64,000 nucleotides of DNA from Phytopythium helicoides. Its lineage: Eukaryota; Oomycota; Peronosporomycetes; Pythiales; Pythiaceae. The stretch lies in contig JANFNE010000003.1 of assembly GCA_024867545.1 (NCBI GenBank), positions 1,240,001-1,304,000 on the forward strand, given 5' to 3'. Both the position numbers and the translations under genes were made by a program. The notes below the pieces were generated by a model. It saw only the letters and a program-made list of their open reading frames with translations, was not told the origin of the DNA and did not search any database. Positions 46,047 through 57,000 of this stretch are shown piece by piece; within the stretch, counting starts at the first letter, position 1, and each line of letters opens with the position of its first letter.

Positions 46047-47939
46047 ATGGAGCACGCGGCCGAGCCCACGGCCGGCCCAGACCCGGTGCGTGGCGTTGCG
46101 CGTAGTCTTGAGGTGCTGTGTATTGCTCATGCGGCTGCTGCTCCCACCCGTTCGCTGGCGCCGACCACAGCCGAGCCCGACGTCCACCGCACCCTCGTCG
46201 TCGTCCAACCCGTTCCGGAACGCGCTGCACAAGTTCCAGCAGAAGAAGAAGGAGAAGGCCGCGCTCTCCAGCGCCGCCACGTCGGGCTTCTTCTCGCGCG
46301 CTGCCAAGGGAGCGCACGCCAAGGCGCAGCCGCTGCCAGGGTCCGTCAAGCAGGTGTGCGGCGGACAGCTGCCGCCCGTGTGGGCCACGCCCCTGCCCCC
46401 GCCCCAGCGGTGAGGGGAACCAGCTGCACCACGGTGATGCTTATCTGTTGCTGACAGGGACAATGCACAACGCAGGAGACCGTCGTCACCGAGGGATGGC
46501 CACTCGCGGTCGATTGGCGACTTGGAGACCAACGACCGGGACCGCAACGACACCGAAGATGACAACGGGACAGAAGATGCGCTTTCCCGGTCGCTGGACG
46601 ACACCTACATCGTCCACGGCAACGATCGGGCGCGCGCACCGTCGTCGTCAACGTCGTCTCACCATGACGGGCCTGAAAAGAACACCACGGGTCATTCGTC
46701 CGGCAGTCAGAGCCCTATTGCGCGATCCGCGACAACATCCAGGAACGCATCGGGGAACTTGCGTTTCGATCAGTTTGAGCAGCTGCTGCAAAAGGACGTT
46801 GCGGATTTGGAAGCGCTGCGCAAGCTGAGCTGGGGTGGCATTCCGACCGAGCACCGGCCAACTGCATGGCGCCTGTTGCTCGTACGCTGCCACTTTACTA
46901 CTTTTATTCTCCTGATGTCACTATGCTGACAATCGATTTCTGCTTGCAGGGATACATGCCGCCAAAACAGGATCGCCGAGCAGCCATGCTGGACCGCAAG
47001 CGGCAAGAGTATCGCGAGTTGCTACAGCAATATTACTACATCCCCGACACGGACCGTGGGTCTCGTGAGCAAGGAACGCTGCGGCAGATTCTCGTTGACA
47101 TTCCACGCACAAATGCAGACGTCAAGCTTTTCCAGAATGAGCGCATTCATCAGGTACTTTTAAGTGAGCCGCAATTCTGCGGGTATGGCTAACATTCTAA
47201 CGTTGCCGAAAATGCCTGCAGTGCATGGAAAGAGTTTTGTACACGTGGGCAATTCGACACCCAGCGAGCGGCTACGTCCAGGGTATCAACGATCTGATGA
47301 CACCATTTCTAATCGTGTTCCTGTCGGCATACGTTGGTAAGTCATCGATTTTGGGGTCTTTCGTGGGAATCACTGTTGCTGACGGATTTCATGCCGTCTT
47401 GATTTCTAGACAATCCACAGACTTGTGACCTGTCCTCCATATCGGACGAGTGGCTTCAGCTGGTTGAGGCAGATACATATTGGTGCTTGACCAAGCTACT
47501 GGACGGGATTCAGGATCACTACACATTTGCACAGCCAGGACTGCAGCGCATGGTGCAACGCATGGAAGAGCTTGTGCACCGGTGCGACGCGGACCTATTT
47601 AAGCACATTGTCGAGAAGGAGAACGTGCAGTTCGTGCAGTTCGCCTTTCGATGGATGAACTGCTTGCTCATGCGCGAGGTTCCCCTGAACGCGATCGTGC
47701 GCATCTGGGACACCTACTTGTGTGAAGACTCTGGGTTTGAGAGTTTCCACGTGTATGTGTGTGCTGCGATCCTGATGACGTTTGGTGAGAAGCTCAAGAC
47801 GCTCGAATTCCAGGACCTCGTCATGTTTCTCCAGAGCCTGCCAACGAAGGAGTGGGCTGAAGACGAGATCGATCCGCTGCTCTCTCGCGCGTTCATCTTG
47901 CAGACGTACTTTGCCGATTCGCCGAGCCACTTGACATGA
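46047..47939 (+). CDS. TBC1D22: TBC1D22-like Rab GTPase-activating protein, six exons
   Basis: Accelerates GTP hydrolysis by Rab GTPases on endomembranes. Exons 46047-46085, 46171-46409, 46458-46881, 46950-47153, 47222-47336 and 47410-47939; introns of 85, 48, 68, 68 and 73 nt all have GT..AG ends and the join gives exactly 517 codons. The disordered N-terminus includes a basic NALHKFQQKKKEKAAL segment and Ser-rich stretches. The TBC domain has the catalytic Arg finger in LVDIPRTNADVKLF and the Gln finger in HPASGYVQGINDLMTPF. ADTYWCLTKLLDGIQDHYTF and FAFRWMNCLLMREVPL match TBC1D22 rather than other TBC proteins. No frame breaks. The 48-nt intron is the shortest placed here. Confidence 0.93.
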
Positions 47940-48435
47940 TAAATGGGTGCATCACGTCGAGTTTCCAATGTTCAGAACCACCGTTCTTAAACAACACTTG
48001 TGTTTTGCAAGTTTTCGTAGTTGCTGCTCGAGGTCTCACTGTAGCCTTGGTGCAGGTTGTGGTTATCGAGGCCAGACCTGGATGGGATTCCTTAACGTCC
48101 AAAATATAAACCCAGCGCATTTGGTACTCGATTCCTAGTGAACAACTTGGTACGGTTTCCTCTCTCGTTCTTGACTTTCTGGTCAGCTTTCTCTGATGCT
48201 ACTTTCGCTCGGCCAGACCCTTCTTTGATATAGCCCAACAGCGATGACCGCCTCGGAACTCCCACTCCTTCATGGGCTCCCTCTGACATGCACGCACTTG
48301 TGCTTAGTATCACCATAGTGTGGCGGAGTGCACGATAACGCTTCAAGATCAAGCCATCGAGTTGAAGAGATTGGTGTACAAGGCGCATCGCATCAGTGAT
48401 GCAGCTTTAGCTTTATCCGCCTTGGCTTTCCGCCG
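47940..48435. other. Intergenic region, no supported gene
   Basis: These 496 nt between two plus-strand genes contain no frame with recognisable content. They should include the TBC1D22 3' end and the oxidase promoter. Confidence 0.4.
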
Positions 48436-49695
48436 ATGTACAGTATCTTCAGGATCTCACTTTCGGATCAGCAGCAGCGCAGCGAAGAGATGACCGAGAC
48501 CTTTGACGTGGTGGTGGTGGGAGCTGGGCTCATGGGGAGCGCGTCCGCGTACTTTGCGGCCAAGGCTGGACATCGAGTTCTCTTGCTTGAGCAATTTTCA
48601 CTGCTGCATGGCAACGGGTCTAGCCACGGCTCCAGTCGCATCTTTCGTGTCGCCTACCCGAACGCTACGTACACGCAGCTTTGTGTATCGTCGCTGGCGT
48701 TGTGGAAGCAAATCGAAGCTGAGGGTGGCGTGCAGCTCATCAAGTTCACTGGTGGCCTTGACTTTGGAAGCTCCGACAATGCCGAGTTGCAGAAGCTGAA
48801 ACAAGCGATGGTCGACAGCAACGTGCCGTTCGAGGAGCTCTCAGCTGCACAGGCTAACCAGCGATTCCCTGGCTTCTCGCTGCCGGAGGGCACTCATGCC
48901 GTCTTCAACGAGACTGCGGGGATTCTAAACCCAACGCTCGCAATGGAGACGCTACAGCGACTTGCCAAGAAACACGGGGCTGTGATTCGCGACAATACCA
49001 AGGTCACTGGTGTTTTCGCGGAAGAGCAAGATGGAAGAGACATGGTAGCAATGATTGAGATTGCCGGAGAGTCGTGCGTGTACGGTAAGCAGGCAATCAT
49101 CACGGCAGGGCCGTGGGCTAAGGAACTCCTCAGCGCATCGGGGAGGAATGTGAAGCTGCAGCCTATTGCCACGTTCGGCATGTACTGGAAGTGCAAAGAG
49201 GAGCTGTATCAACCGGACAGGTTTCCTGTGTTCATCAAGTACGAAGGTAGCAACGAATTTGAGGTCTACGGCATGGCCATGGTCGATCCATCGGAAGGCG
49301 TCAAGATCTGTAGCCATGGCGGGCCTCCCGTGGACCCGAATGCTCGAGCTGGCGTCGAGCTTCCAGCTGACACACTCAAGGAACTGCAGACCTTTGTGAG
49401 GACGCATTTCTCGCAAGTGGACGCAAAAGCGCCGAAGAAGACCGACTACTGCATGTACACGATGACGGCAGACACGGATTTCATCCTCGACCACGTCGAA
49501 GTACAGGGCCGCCAGCACAGTGGAGAAAGCAAGCGTGTTGTAGTTGGCGCTGGCTTTAGCGGTCATGGGGCCAAGATGACGCCTGTGATCGGTCAGATCC
49601 TCTCCGATTTGGCCATCAAGGGCAGCACGCAGCACCCAATCGATCTTTTCCGCATCGATCGCCCTGCGTGCTCGGTTCTTTACTCGGCGAAGTGA
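48436..49695 (+). CDS. PIPOX: Sarcosine/pipecolate oxidase-like flavoenzyme
   Basis: FAD-dependent amine oxidase of the monomeric sarcosine oxidase family; oxidises N-methyl or cyclic amino acids (sarcosine, pipecolate) and releases H2O2. ATG 48436 gives 419 residues; the Met at 48490 (MTETFDVVVVGAG) also fits and gives the usual family start. The Rossmann motif VVVGAGLMGSASAY is followed by HGSSHGSSRIFR-type sequence typical of the family. CMYTMTADTDFILD holds the Cys that carries covalent FAD in relatives, and VVVGAGFSGHGAKMTPV is the second dinucleotide-binding signature. The C-terminus is SAK, not a canonical peroxisomal SKL signal, so location is uncertain. No frame breaks. Confidence 0.92.
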   Translation: MYSIFRISLSDQQQRSEEMTETFDVVVVGAGLMGSASAYFAAKAGHRVLLLEQFSLLHGNGSSHGSSRIFRVAYPNATYTQLCVSSLALWKQIEAEGGVQLIKFTGGLDFGSSDNAELQKLKQAMVDSNVPFEELSAAQANQRFPGFSLPEGTHAVFNETAGILNPTLAMETLQRLAKKHGAVIRDNTKVTGVFAEEQDGRDMVAMIEIAGESCVYGKQAIITAGPWAKELLSASGRNVKLQPIATFGMYWKCKEELYQPDRFPVFIKYEGSNEFEVYGMAMVDPSEGVKICSHGGPPVDPNARAGVELPADTLKELQTFVRTHFSQVDAKAPKKTDYCMYTMTADTDFILDHVEVQGRQHSGESKRVVVGAGFSGHGAKMTPVIGQILSDLAIKGSTQHPIDLFRIDRPACSVLYSAK

Positions 49696-50978
49696 GTAAA
49701 TGAAACTCAAGTCACCGTACTTGCTTGTTTTGCTGCGTTAAAGATGTCTACCGTTCAAAGTGCTGTCACCGAGCAGCAGGTCGTCATTGAACGCTAGACC
49801 CTACTTGCGTCTTTTCTTCTTCTTCTTCAGTAGCAGCAGCAACTTCCAATCTACCGTCCATCTGGCTGTGCCCACTTTGAACAGGCACACTTCCAAGGAC
49901 ATCACTGCTGCAAGCACTTGCATCGGAGAAACAGACGCATTTGCGCGTCTGCATCTGCGTGACCACCGCCAGCAAACGCGAAAGCGGTAGCTGACCGACA
50001 CTTCCACGAACCACATTGGCTAGGCGATGGCAACCTCCAGCGTCGACCGGTCTCCGCCATCGCCAAGCTCAACCCACATCAACCCGAGCGTCCGGCGCCA
50101 TCTGCCAGCGCCACGAGAACGTTCTCCTCGCGACGCGCCAGCCTGCCGCTCAACTCACCGAGAGCGTTGTGACGTGTGCGCACGACGGCCACATGCGCTG
50201 CTGGTGGCTGTGACGCGGCATGCCTCGACGTCCGCGGTTTAACTGCGCGCGCATCATGAAGAGACGCGAGGCATTTGCGCAATTGGCTCGGTGACAGGTG
50301 AGGGCGCTCGTGAGAGGCTATTTTGTATTTGGTTTACTTGGAAATGTGAAGTGGGATGACTTTATAAAGAGGGAAGAACACCTCGCACCCGCGCTTGCCA
50401 ATCGGATGTCTCGGTAAGTTGTCATCATGCTTGGACCTCTTTGATCGCAAGAAGAGGTTCCGCATGCCTTGTCCCAAGGTCATGGCAACATGGAGGACTT
50501 TCAGTATATTTTCCACCAATAGTGTCGACAGCCTGTTACGCGAGGTATCTATCTATAGAGGTCATTCCATCGACCAGACGAAGCTTCTTCGAACTTTCTT
50601 GCTGGCTCGCGTCTGAGTCTGACTCCACCCTTTGCCGATCGTAGCTTCTCGAAGGCTCGCGTCTCTGGCGCGCGCACTATGGCGCCCAGTATGGCGCCGC
50701 CGCGCGCGAATTCAGGTGGTGTTCCTCGTGTCTTCACCAAGGTGACGCGGCCAGCGGCGCGGCGGGCGGCGGACCTCGTCACTCGGGAGCTTGAAGCTTC
50801 GCTCGCGGCTCGCATTCAGCCACTTTGCTTTCTTTCGGTCGGGTGTCGAGCAGCTCGAGGCGCTCGCGTTCCCGCCCTCCTCTCCTCCCCCGCCCAGCTC
50901 CAGTCGACCGAGAGCGCGCCGCTCTCGCCCGCCTGCCAGCCAGCGCCGCTCTCGCCCACCTGCCGCCTGGCCGCCCGC
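49696..50978. other. Intergenic region, no firm gene
   Basis: About 1.3 kb between the oxidase stop and the chosen start of the TAZ protein. A short plus frame ending at 50213 contains VVTCAHDGHMRCW, like one WD40 blade, but nothing around it supports a repeat protein. From about 50640 the sequence becomes GC-rich and the TAZ frame is already open from 50679, so part of this may be its 5' coding region. Confidence 0.35.
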
Positions 50979-51479
50979 ATGCCTGCTTCGCCCCTGCCCG
51001 ACTGTCCCCGCAACGCAAATGAGAGAAGAGCAGCCACAGCAGCAGCAGCGCAGCCGCCAGCGCAGCCGTCAGCGCAGCCGCAGGTGAGCGCCGCCGCGCG
51101 CCAGCAGCTGCAGGACAAGGCGCGCTCGCTGCTGCGCGGGCTCGAGCACGTGCAGAGCTGCCGCGCCGGCGCCGCGTGCGGCAGCGCGCTCTGCCACTCG
51201 ACCAAGCGCCTGCTGCGCACGTACGCGACCCACGAGTGCGCGCGCGCGCCCGACTGCCGCGTCTGCCGCCTGTGGCAGTTCCTCATGGCCGAGAGGGCCA
51301 GGACCAAGGCCGCCGCGGCCCAAGACGCGCCGCGTGATCAGGCGCCGCTGCTCCGGATCGGCGCCGCCTGCGGGTCCGCCGCGCTCGCGCGCCGTTTGTC
51401 GACGCGCGCCGCGCCATCCGCGATCCGCCGCCGAGTGCTCGTGGCCGCGCGAGAGGCTGCGAGCTCGCGCCGGATCTAG
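50979..51479 (+). CDS. TAZ-type zinc finger protein
   Basis: Intact frame from ATG 50979 (MPASPLPDCPRNANER), 166 residues; an upstream ATG at 50679 in the same frame would add 100 residues of low-complexity Pro/Ala/Ser sequence. The core at about residues 35-110 is a TAZ zinc finger as in CBP/p300: LLRGLEHVQSCR, CGSALCHSTKRLLRTYATH, then CARAPDCRVCRLWQFL, with the paired HxxxC and CxxC ligands. TAZ fingers bind transactivation domains of transcription factors. There is no acetyltransferase or bromodomain, so this is a stand-alone TAZ protein. The tail is Ala/Arg-rich. Strong GC bias raises the risk of spurious frame extension at the N-terminus. Confidence 0.75.
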   Translation: MPASPLPDCPRNANERRAATAAAAQPPAQPSAQPQVSAAARQQLQDKARSLLRGLEHVQSCRAGAACGSALCHSTKRLLRTYATHECARAPDCRVCRLWQFLMAERARTKAAAAQDAPRDQAPLLRIGAACGSAALARRLSTRAAPSAIRRRVLVAAREAASSRRI

Positions 51480-51917
51480 CTACCCCCTCCCCCTCCAGCT
51501 CTCGTGCCGAGCCGACCCGGTGAGGTGATCGCCGCGGCTTGAGCGATGGAGAGCTGCGACGGAGAGCGGGGACGCGCGGCGGGCGATCAGCAGTCCGCCA
51601 GCCCGTCCGAGGGCGCCGCGATGTGTAGTTTTAGTTTTAGTAAAAAGTAGCGATCGAGCGCACGGCGCACGGAACATGACGCAGAGACAGCAAGCTAAGC
51701 ACAGCAATACATCCCACGCCATTTTGAGAGGGGCAGCGCGCCCCTCGCTCTCTGTCACTCGGGTCTCGTTGTCTATTGATCGATCCATCCTGCGTCAGCT
51801 ACCAAGTCGAAGGCATCGAGGCTTCGCTCAGTACAGCCCAAGCTCGCGGAACCTGTCCATGACCACCATGATACATCGTGAGTTTTTGTCTGTCGGTGAG
51901 TGCTCGCCAACTCCACA
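51480..51917. other. Intergenic region between convergent genes, no supported gene
   Basis: These 438 nt separate the TAZ gene stop (plus) from the coiled-coil gene stop (minus). Only short frames without content are seen. Confidence 0.4.
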
Positions 51918-52943
51918 TCAGAAACGCACTTTTGCTGCTGTGCCGCCTGACAGCGAGGCCAGCGCCTGCGAGAACGCGGCGTCGTCGTGGTAGAAGAGCA
52001 GCGCCTGCTGAAACTCGCGCACGTCCAGCTTCTTCTTCTCGCACACCTGCGCCGTCAGCTCGCCCGAGCGCGCAATGTACTGCTTGGACAGCTCACGGTG
52101 GAAGTCGGCTTCCGCGAGTGGCGGCTTGCGGGCACGCAGCTTCTTCACGAGCGCTTCCATCTCGCTCGTGAGCGCGGGGATGAGCTCCTTCATGACGGCC
52201 ACGACCGTGTCCACGTCCATCTGCGGCTTCTCATCCGGCACCATCTGCGAGATCATTGCACGTCAGCGCTATCATCTCGGCGGTCCATCGCAGCTACTGC
52301 TTCGGCAACGCACCCGCGCCGACTCTGTTGGGATGAGCGGCTCGCGCGAGCCCGTGCACAGCCAGCGCATGCGGCCGAGCTTGCGCACATACTCTGCGAT
52401 GGCCTCTGCCTCGGCCACCGACACCTTGCCTGCCTTTCCGCCGCCGCGCAGCTCTCCCTTGGCCAGCAGCTCGAGCGCCTCCTGCACCTGCTGCTTGGTG
52501 ACGTAGTTGTTGCGGAAGACTGCGTCCTGCACCTTCTCGAGCGTCGACTCGAACTCGATGCTCATGTTGAGCGCGCGCTGCTCGGGCGACAGGCGCACGG
52601 CGGCCGCGTCCTTCTTCTCCTGCTCAAGCTTGCGCTCGAGCTCCTCCAGCATGCGGCCCGCCAGCACCGCCATGTTCTTGTCGATCTCGTCGTACAGCCG
52701 CAGCAGCGCCGTCACGTTCTGGATCGGGTTCACGCCGCCGTAGCCGCTCGGCTTGTCCTCGCTCCTGCTCGCCGCCTCATGCGCCGCGCAGGCCGCCGCC
52801 AGCGCCGCCAGCGGCCGCGCGAGCTCCCTCCGCCTCGTCTGCTGCTGCTGCTGCTGCGCGCGCGCCTGCCGCCCGAGCGCCTGCGCGGCCTGCGCGGCCG
52901 CGGGCGCCGCGCGCCTCAGCACCATCCGCGCCAGCATCATCAT
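51918..52943 (-). CDS. Helical protein with probable mitochondrial presequence, two exons
   Basis: Exon 1 52943-52314 and exon 2 52244-51918 with a 69-nt intron (GTGCGTTG..TGCAG region) give 318 residues exactly in frame. The N-terminus (MMMLARMVLRRAAPAAAQ) is Arg/Ala/Leu-rich without acidic residues, typical of mitochondrial import signals; a run of six Gln follows. The rest is strongly helical: YDEIDKNMAVLAGRMLEELERKL suggests a coiled coil, and two later blocks (VQEALELLAKGEL and FHRELSKQYIARSGEL) may be a helical repeat. No family was recognised. It is divergently transcribed from eIF3f with 186 nt between the ATGs. Confidence 0.7.
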
Positions 52944-53129
52944 GTCGGGGCGTGGAATTCCCGACTTTCAGCCAATCACATGGGCAGAGGGGGCTGCCGC
53001 TACCACCCGCCGAGCGGCGCGCGTATCAAAAGGTCCACTAATCGAGGGGAGGCATCTTGGTGGCCACCACCGCGTCGCCATATTCCGAGGCCGCCGACCG
53101 CCGAGCTCCGCCGCCCCCTTCCGTCGACC
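52944..53129. promoter_or_regulatory. Short divergent promoter region shared with eIF3f
   Basis: Only 186 nt separate two divergent start codons. The sequence contains an ATTGG/CCAAT-like box (CCAATCA, 52974-52980), a common element of bidirectional promoters. A shared promoter is likely but inferred from spacing. Confidence 0.5.
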
Positions 53130-53982
53130 ATGGCCAAGCTGCTGCTGGGCACCGAGGCCGTGTGCGAGGTCAAGCTGCACCCGCTGGTGGTGCTGCAGGT
53201 GCTGGACCGCGCGCAGCGGCGCGGAGAGGAGCAGGGCCGCGTGATCGGCTCGCTGCTCGGCCGCGTGGAGAATGGCGTCTGCGAGGTGACCAACTCGTTC
53301 GCCGTGCCGCACCTCGAGAGCGCGGACGAGGTCGCCGTCGGCAAGGACTTCCACACGCAGATGTACGAGCTGCACCAGCGCGTCAACGAGAACGAGATGC
53401 TCGTCGGATGGTACGCCACGGCCGCCGGAGACGAGCTCGTCGACGAGCACGCCGCGCTCATCCACCAGTTCTACAGCTCCGTCTGCGAGCAGCCCGTGCA
53501 CCTCGTCGTGGACGCGCGCCTCGCCTCCGACGAGCTCCAGGTCGCGGCATTCTCCAGCTCGCCGCTAGAGGCCGTGACCCCGAGCTCGCCCCCGCCACCC
53601 AGTTCAAGCAGCTCCCGCTCTCGCAAAAGATCGCCGAGCCCGCCGCCATCGCGCTCAGCGCCATGGCACCTGCTGCCGATAACGAAGATGGTGCTGCGGC
53701 GCTCCCCAACGAGCTCGCGGCCCTCGAGGACGCCATGGAGCGCCTGTACTCGTGCCTCGAGCGCGCCAGCGCCTACTCGAGCGCCGTCGTGGCTGGCAAG
53801 GAGCCCGCGGATGCCAAGATCGGCCGCGAGATGGCTGACGCGCTTGCCTCCATCCCCATGATCGCGCCGACCAGTTTGACCAGCTCTTCAGCGGTGGTCT
53901 GCAGGACCTGCTCATGGTGTCCTACCTCTCGGGACTCACGCAGGCGCAGCTGTCCATGGCCGAGAAGCTCATCAACTCGTAG
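53130..53982 (+). CDS. EIF3F: Translation initiation factor eIF3 subunit f (two frame breaks)
   Basis: MPN-domain subunit of the eIF3 complex that organises the 43S preinitiation complex. ATG 53130 begins MAKLLLGTEAVCEVKLHP. The MPN fold is clear: VVLQVLDRAQRR, GRVIGSLLGRVENGVCEVTNSF, VGKDFHTQMYELHQRVN and LVGWYATA. As expected for eIF3f, the JAMM metal ligands of active deubiquitinases are not complete. After LEAVTP near 53570 the frame shifts to FKQLPLSQKIAEPAAIALS, and again near 53868 to FDQLFSGGLQDLLMVSYLS, which is the conserved C-terminal helix pair; stop TAG 53980. Each shift is one base. A broken copy of such a core gene argues for sequence error rather than decay, unless another copy exists elsewhere. 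Confidence 0.88.
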
Positions 53983-54011
53983 ATGATGGGGCCAGCGGGC
54001 TCGTCGTCCGG

Positions 54012-57000
54012 CTAGACGTAGGTGACTTGGAAGAGCAGGCACTCCTCGTTCTCGTCCGTAGGCTTGTCATTAATAAACAGATACATGGCGTCTTCGGCTC
54101 CCTCCCGCGTTGCTCCTGCTGGCGTTGTCGACACCTTCGGGAAGAACACGAGGCGCAAGAACACGCGACCATGAGGGGGAACGTGCAGCTCGCTTTCACG
54201 CGGCGCCATGCGAGTACGAGCGCTCGATCGGAGCACAATGAGCTGTGGGACGTCCCACGGATTCGTGTACGGGATTTTCTTCTGCGCGCCTTGGTCCGCA
54301 GGTACTCTCAACGCGAACGTCTTGGTCACGCGTGGAGGTGCCAAGGTCATCCGCACACTCCACGCGCCAACAAGTTCGTGCCGCTCCACGTCAACGAGGT
54401 TCACGAGCACGATATCCGTCGATATCGCTGGTACGCTCGATGTTGGTGTTTGCAAATTCAGCCCGTCGACTGAGCAGTAAGCCATTTCGATGCGATTGAA
54501 AGCACGAGGAGCGAGCTGAAATACGTGCGATGGCCTAAACTGGACATGCCCATGGTCCTTGTTCCGCGTAAAGCACTGTACAAGTCGCCGACTTCCTGCA
54601 CTTTCGCCATCGGGAGTGCGAATCACAAGCTCGCTTGTAACACGTTGACCTGCCGTCGCATGGGCGTCGACGCGAAGGCGTGACTGCACACGCACTTGCC
54701 AGGTTTCGAGAACTCGAGCGAGGTACTTGTCACCATAAATCAGCACGTAGAACTGCTCGAGCGCCGGATACTCGCCCACCCGGCACTTGAAGCATACGAT
54801 GCTGTCCTCTGTGCCGTCTACGTCGACACCTCCGTCTGGATCGCCCATCGTTTCGACAGCCACCCGTGGATCCATGCAGACGATGAAAGCTCCTCGCGGA
54901 CATCGCAACTTCCAGCGCCAGATAGATCCCGCGGGGTGGGAGAATCGCAGAACGCGATTGCAAACGAACGGTCTCGGGCGAAGCGAGAGCTTGAACAATG
55001 CCACCGTGTGTCCGTGTGAACAGCTTTTGACCATGACTGTCATTGGAACGGCGTGGCGATCGCTTCGGTCACCTGAGTCTTGTTGATTCCCAAAGAGCTG
55101 TGGACGATTCGATTGCTTGCAGCAGTAGTACTGGCATCGAGCCACCGCAAACGAAGTGGCATGCGTAAGGCATCATAGGAATCCATTACAAACTCGTTCT
55201 GATTGTCGATCATCTCGTTTTCTACCGGATCATCAGCGAGAGCACGCGAGCTCTCGCCTGTTGGGAATGACAGAGGAACATAGCGCCGGTAGAAACTCCA
55301 TTCGATGCTACTGCGAACGATGTCAACTTCGACAAGCTGTGCACGCTCAGCGTCTGCGGGCAATACCAACTCTACTCGGAAGCGCTCGTGGTGGTTGTAT
55401 GGGTTTCGGAAAGGCAGTTCGAGGAATAGAAGCTCAGCGAATGTCGGGAAGAGGGGCACAGAAGTCGTCACTTGCTCGCGCAGCAACGAGTAGACAAGTC
55501 CCTTCTTTTGTCCGTCTCGATAGTAAGAGAGCACACGCAATAGTTGTTGCTTGTCTTCCATGAATTTCTGCAGACTTGCATCCCCTTGGTTGCTACCTTT
55601 GGAAGTTTTGATAGACCCAGCAGCGGCACGAACGAGCTGCTTTTGTGCGTGGGTGTCCTCCCTCGACTGGGTAAGGTTTCGGTAACGAGATAGCCGTTCG
55701 AGTTGCCGCGCATACAAATGGTCGTTCATCCGCGTTGCGCACCCGCTGTACCTTCCGTAGGCCATATTATCGTCGTCATACTTGCGATTCGATTCGAGGG
55801 TGAAGCCCAGCTCCATGAGAACTTGCAAGAACTCGACACGCAAAATTTCTGACCGCTTTTGGCTCGTAGCTTGTGCTTTCTGACTGCTAGAGTAATTCCA
55901 TCTAGAAACTTGCTTAGCACCCGGAGGGGCAGAACACCCCGCGTGTACGCATCTTGGGCAGCGCGTCGGAGCTTAACCTCAACTGGGCGCACCACGGGGT
56001 CTGAATGAAAAGTGTACGCACATTCGTCATTACACACCATAGCTGAAGCCGTCGTAGATGATGGCACCGATGTGCTTGCTGGCGTTAGAGAGACTGTATT
56101 CACTTTGGTGTCAATCTGGCCTCCATAACCCTCACCAGTACCTGGGCTTTGATCAGCGGGAAGCTCTGCGTTTGATGAAGACTTAGCAACAGTCGCAGAG
56201 GAAAGCCTTCTTTGAACACCAATCGAGGCCTTTTTGACACCACTTGACGCGGATGCTCGGCGACGAACAACGGCTTGGTTATCTGAACAAACAGAATTCG
56301 AGGATTCGGATGGACTAGGATGCTCTGCAGCGGGATTAACCTTTTGGTCGCTTACTGCCGCGCTCTTTGTTGGAACCGAATTCTCTGTTGGGATTGACCT
56401 TAATGACTCTTGATCGTTCATGAATGCCACCAGATCTTGAAGTCGGATCTCTCCGGACTTCTGACAGTCAAGCACAGAAGTGATATCTGTAATCTGCTCA
56501 TCGGTCAGATCGCTAAATTGTGGACCCAGCTCGCGCAGTCCCTGAGCAAATTCCGTGTGAGTGAGTTGCCCATTTTGGTCCTTATCGAAATGATTGAACG
56601 ATTGCTGCACGTCCACGCCAGCTTTTTGTGCAGCGTTCAGCAACGAGCGGAGATTTTCGAGGCTTGACATAACTGCCGGCGATGACGACGAAAACATTGG
56701 TTTAGTGTCAACAGGCTCGCTACTTTTGTCTTTAGTGGTTTTAGCAGTTGAGTTTGGGATGTTACTCTGATCTTTAGTGGAAGCTCCGCGTGCAGAAGCA
56801 AATGAAGGTCGACGCATAGGCTTGGGGCGAGACGTCGCCACGTCAGTTCCATTATCTTTATCGGGTTCTTGTTTATCGATTGCTGTCGTAGCACTTGGAT
56901 TGCTGTCCTTGTTGTTTCCTCCAGCTTCGGTTGGCTTTACACCCTTAGCACCCGCAGCTCGAGCGGATGCAAATGACGGACGTCGTGAAGCTTTTGTAGG

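Noticed and set aside
50016..50213. Short plus-strand frame ending in a WD40-like VVTCAHDGHMRCW
   Set aside because: Only one blade-like string, no further repeats in any frame upstream, and no plausible splice chain to one.
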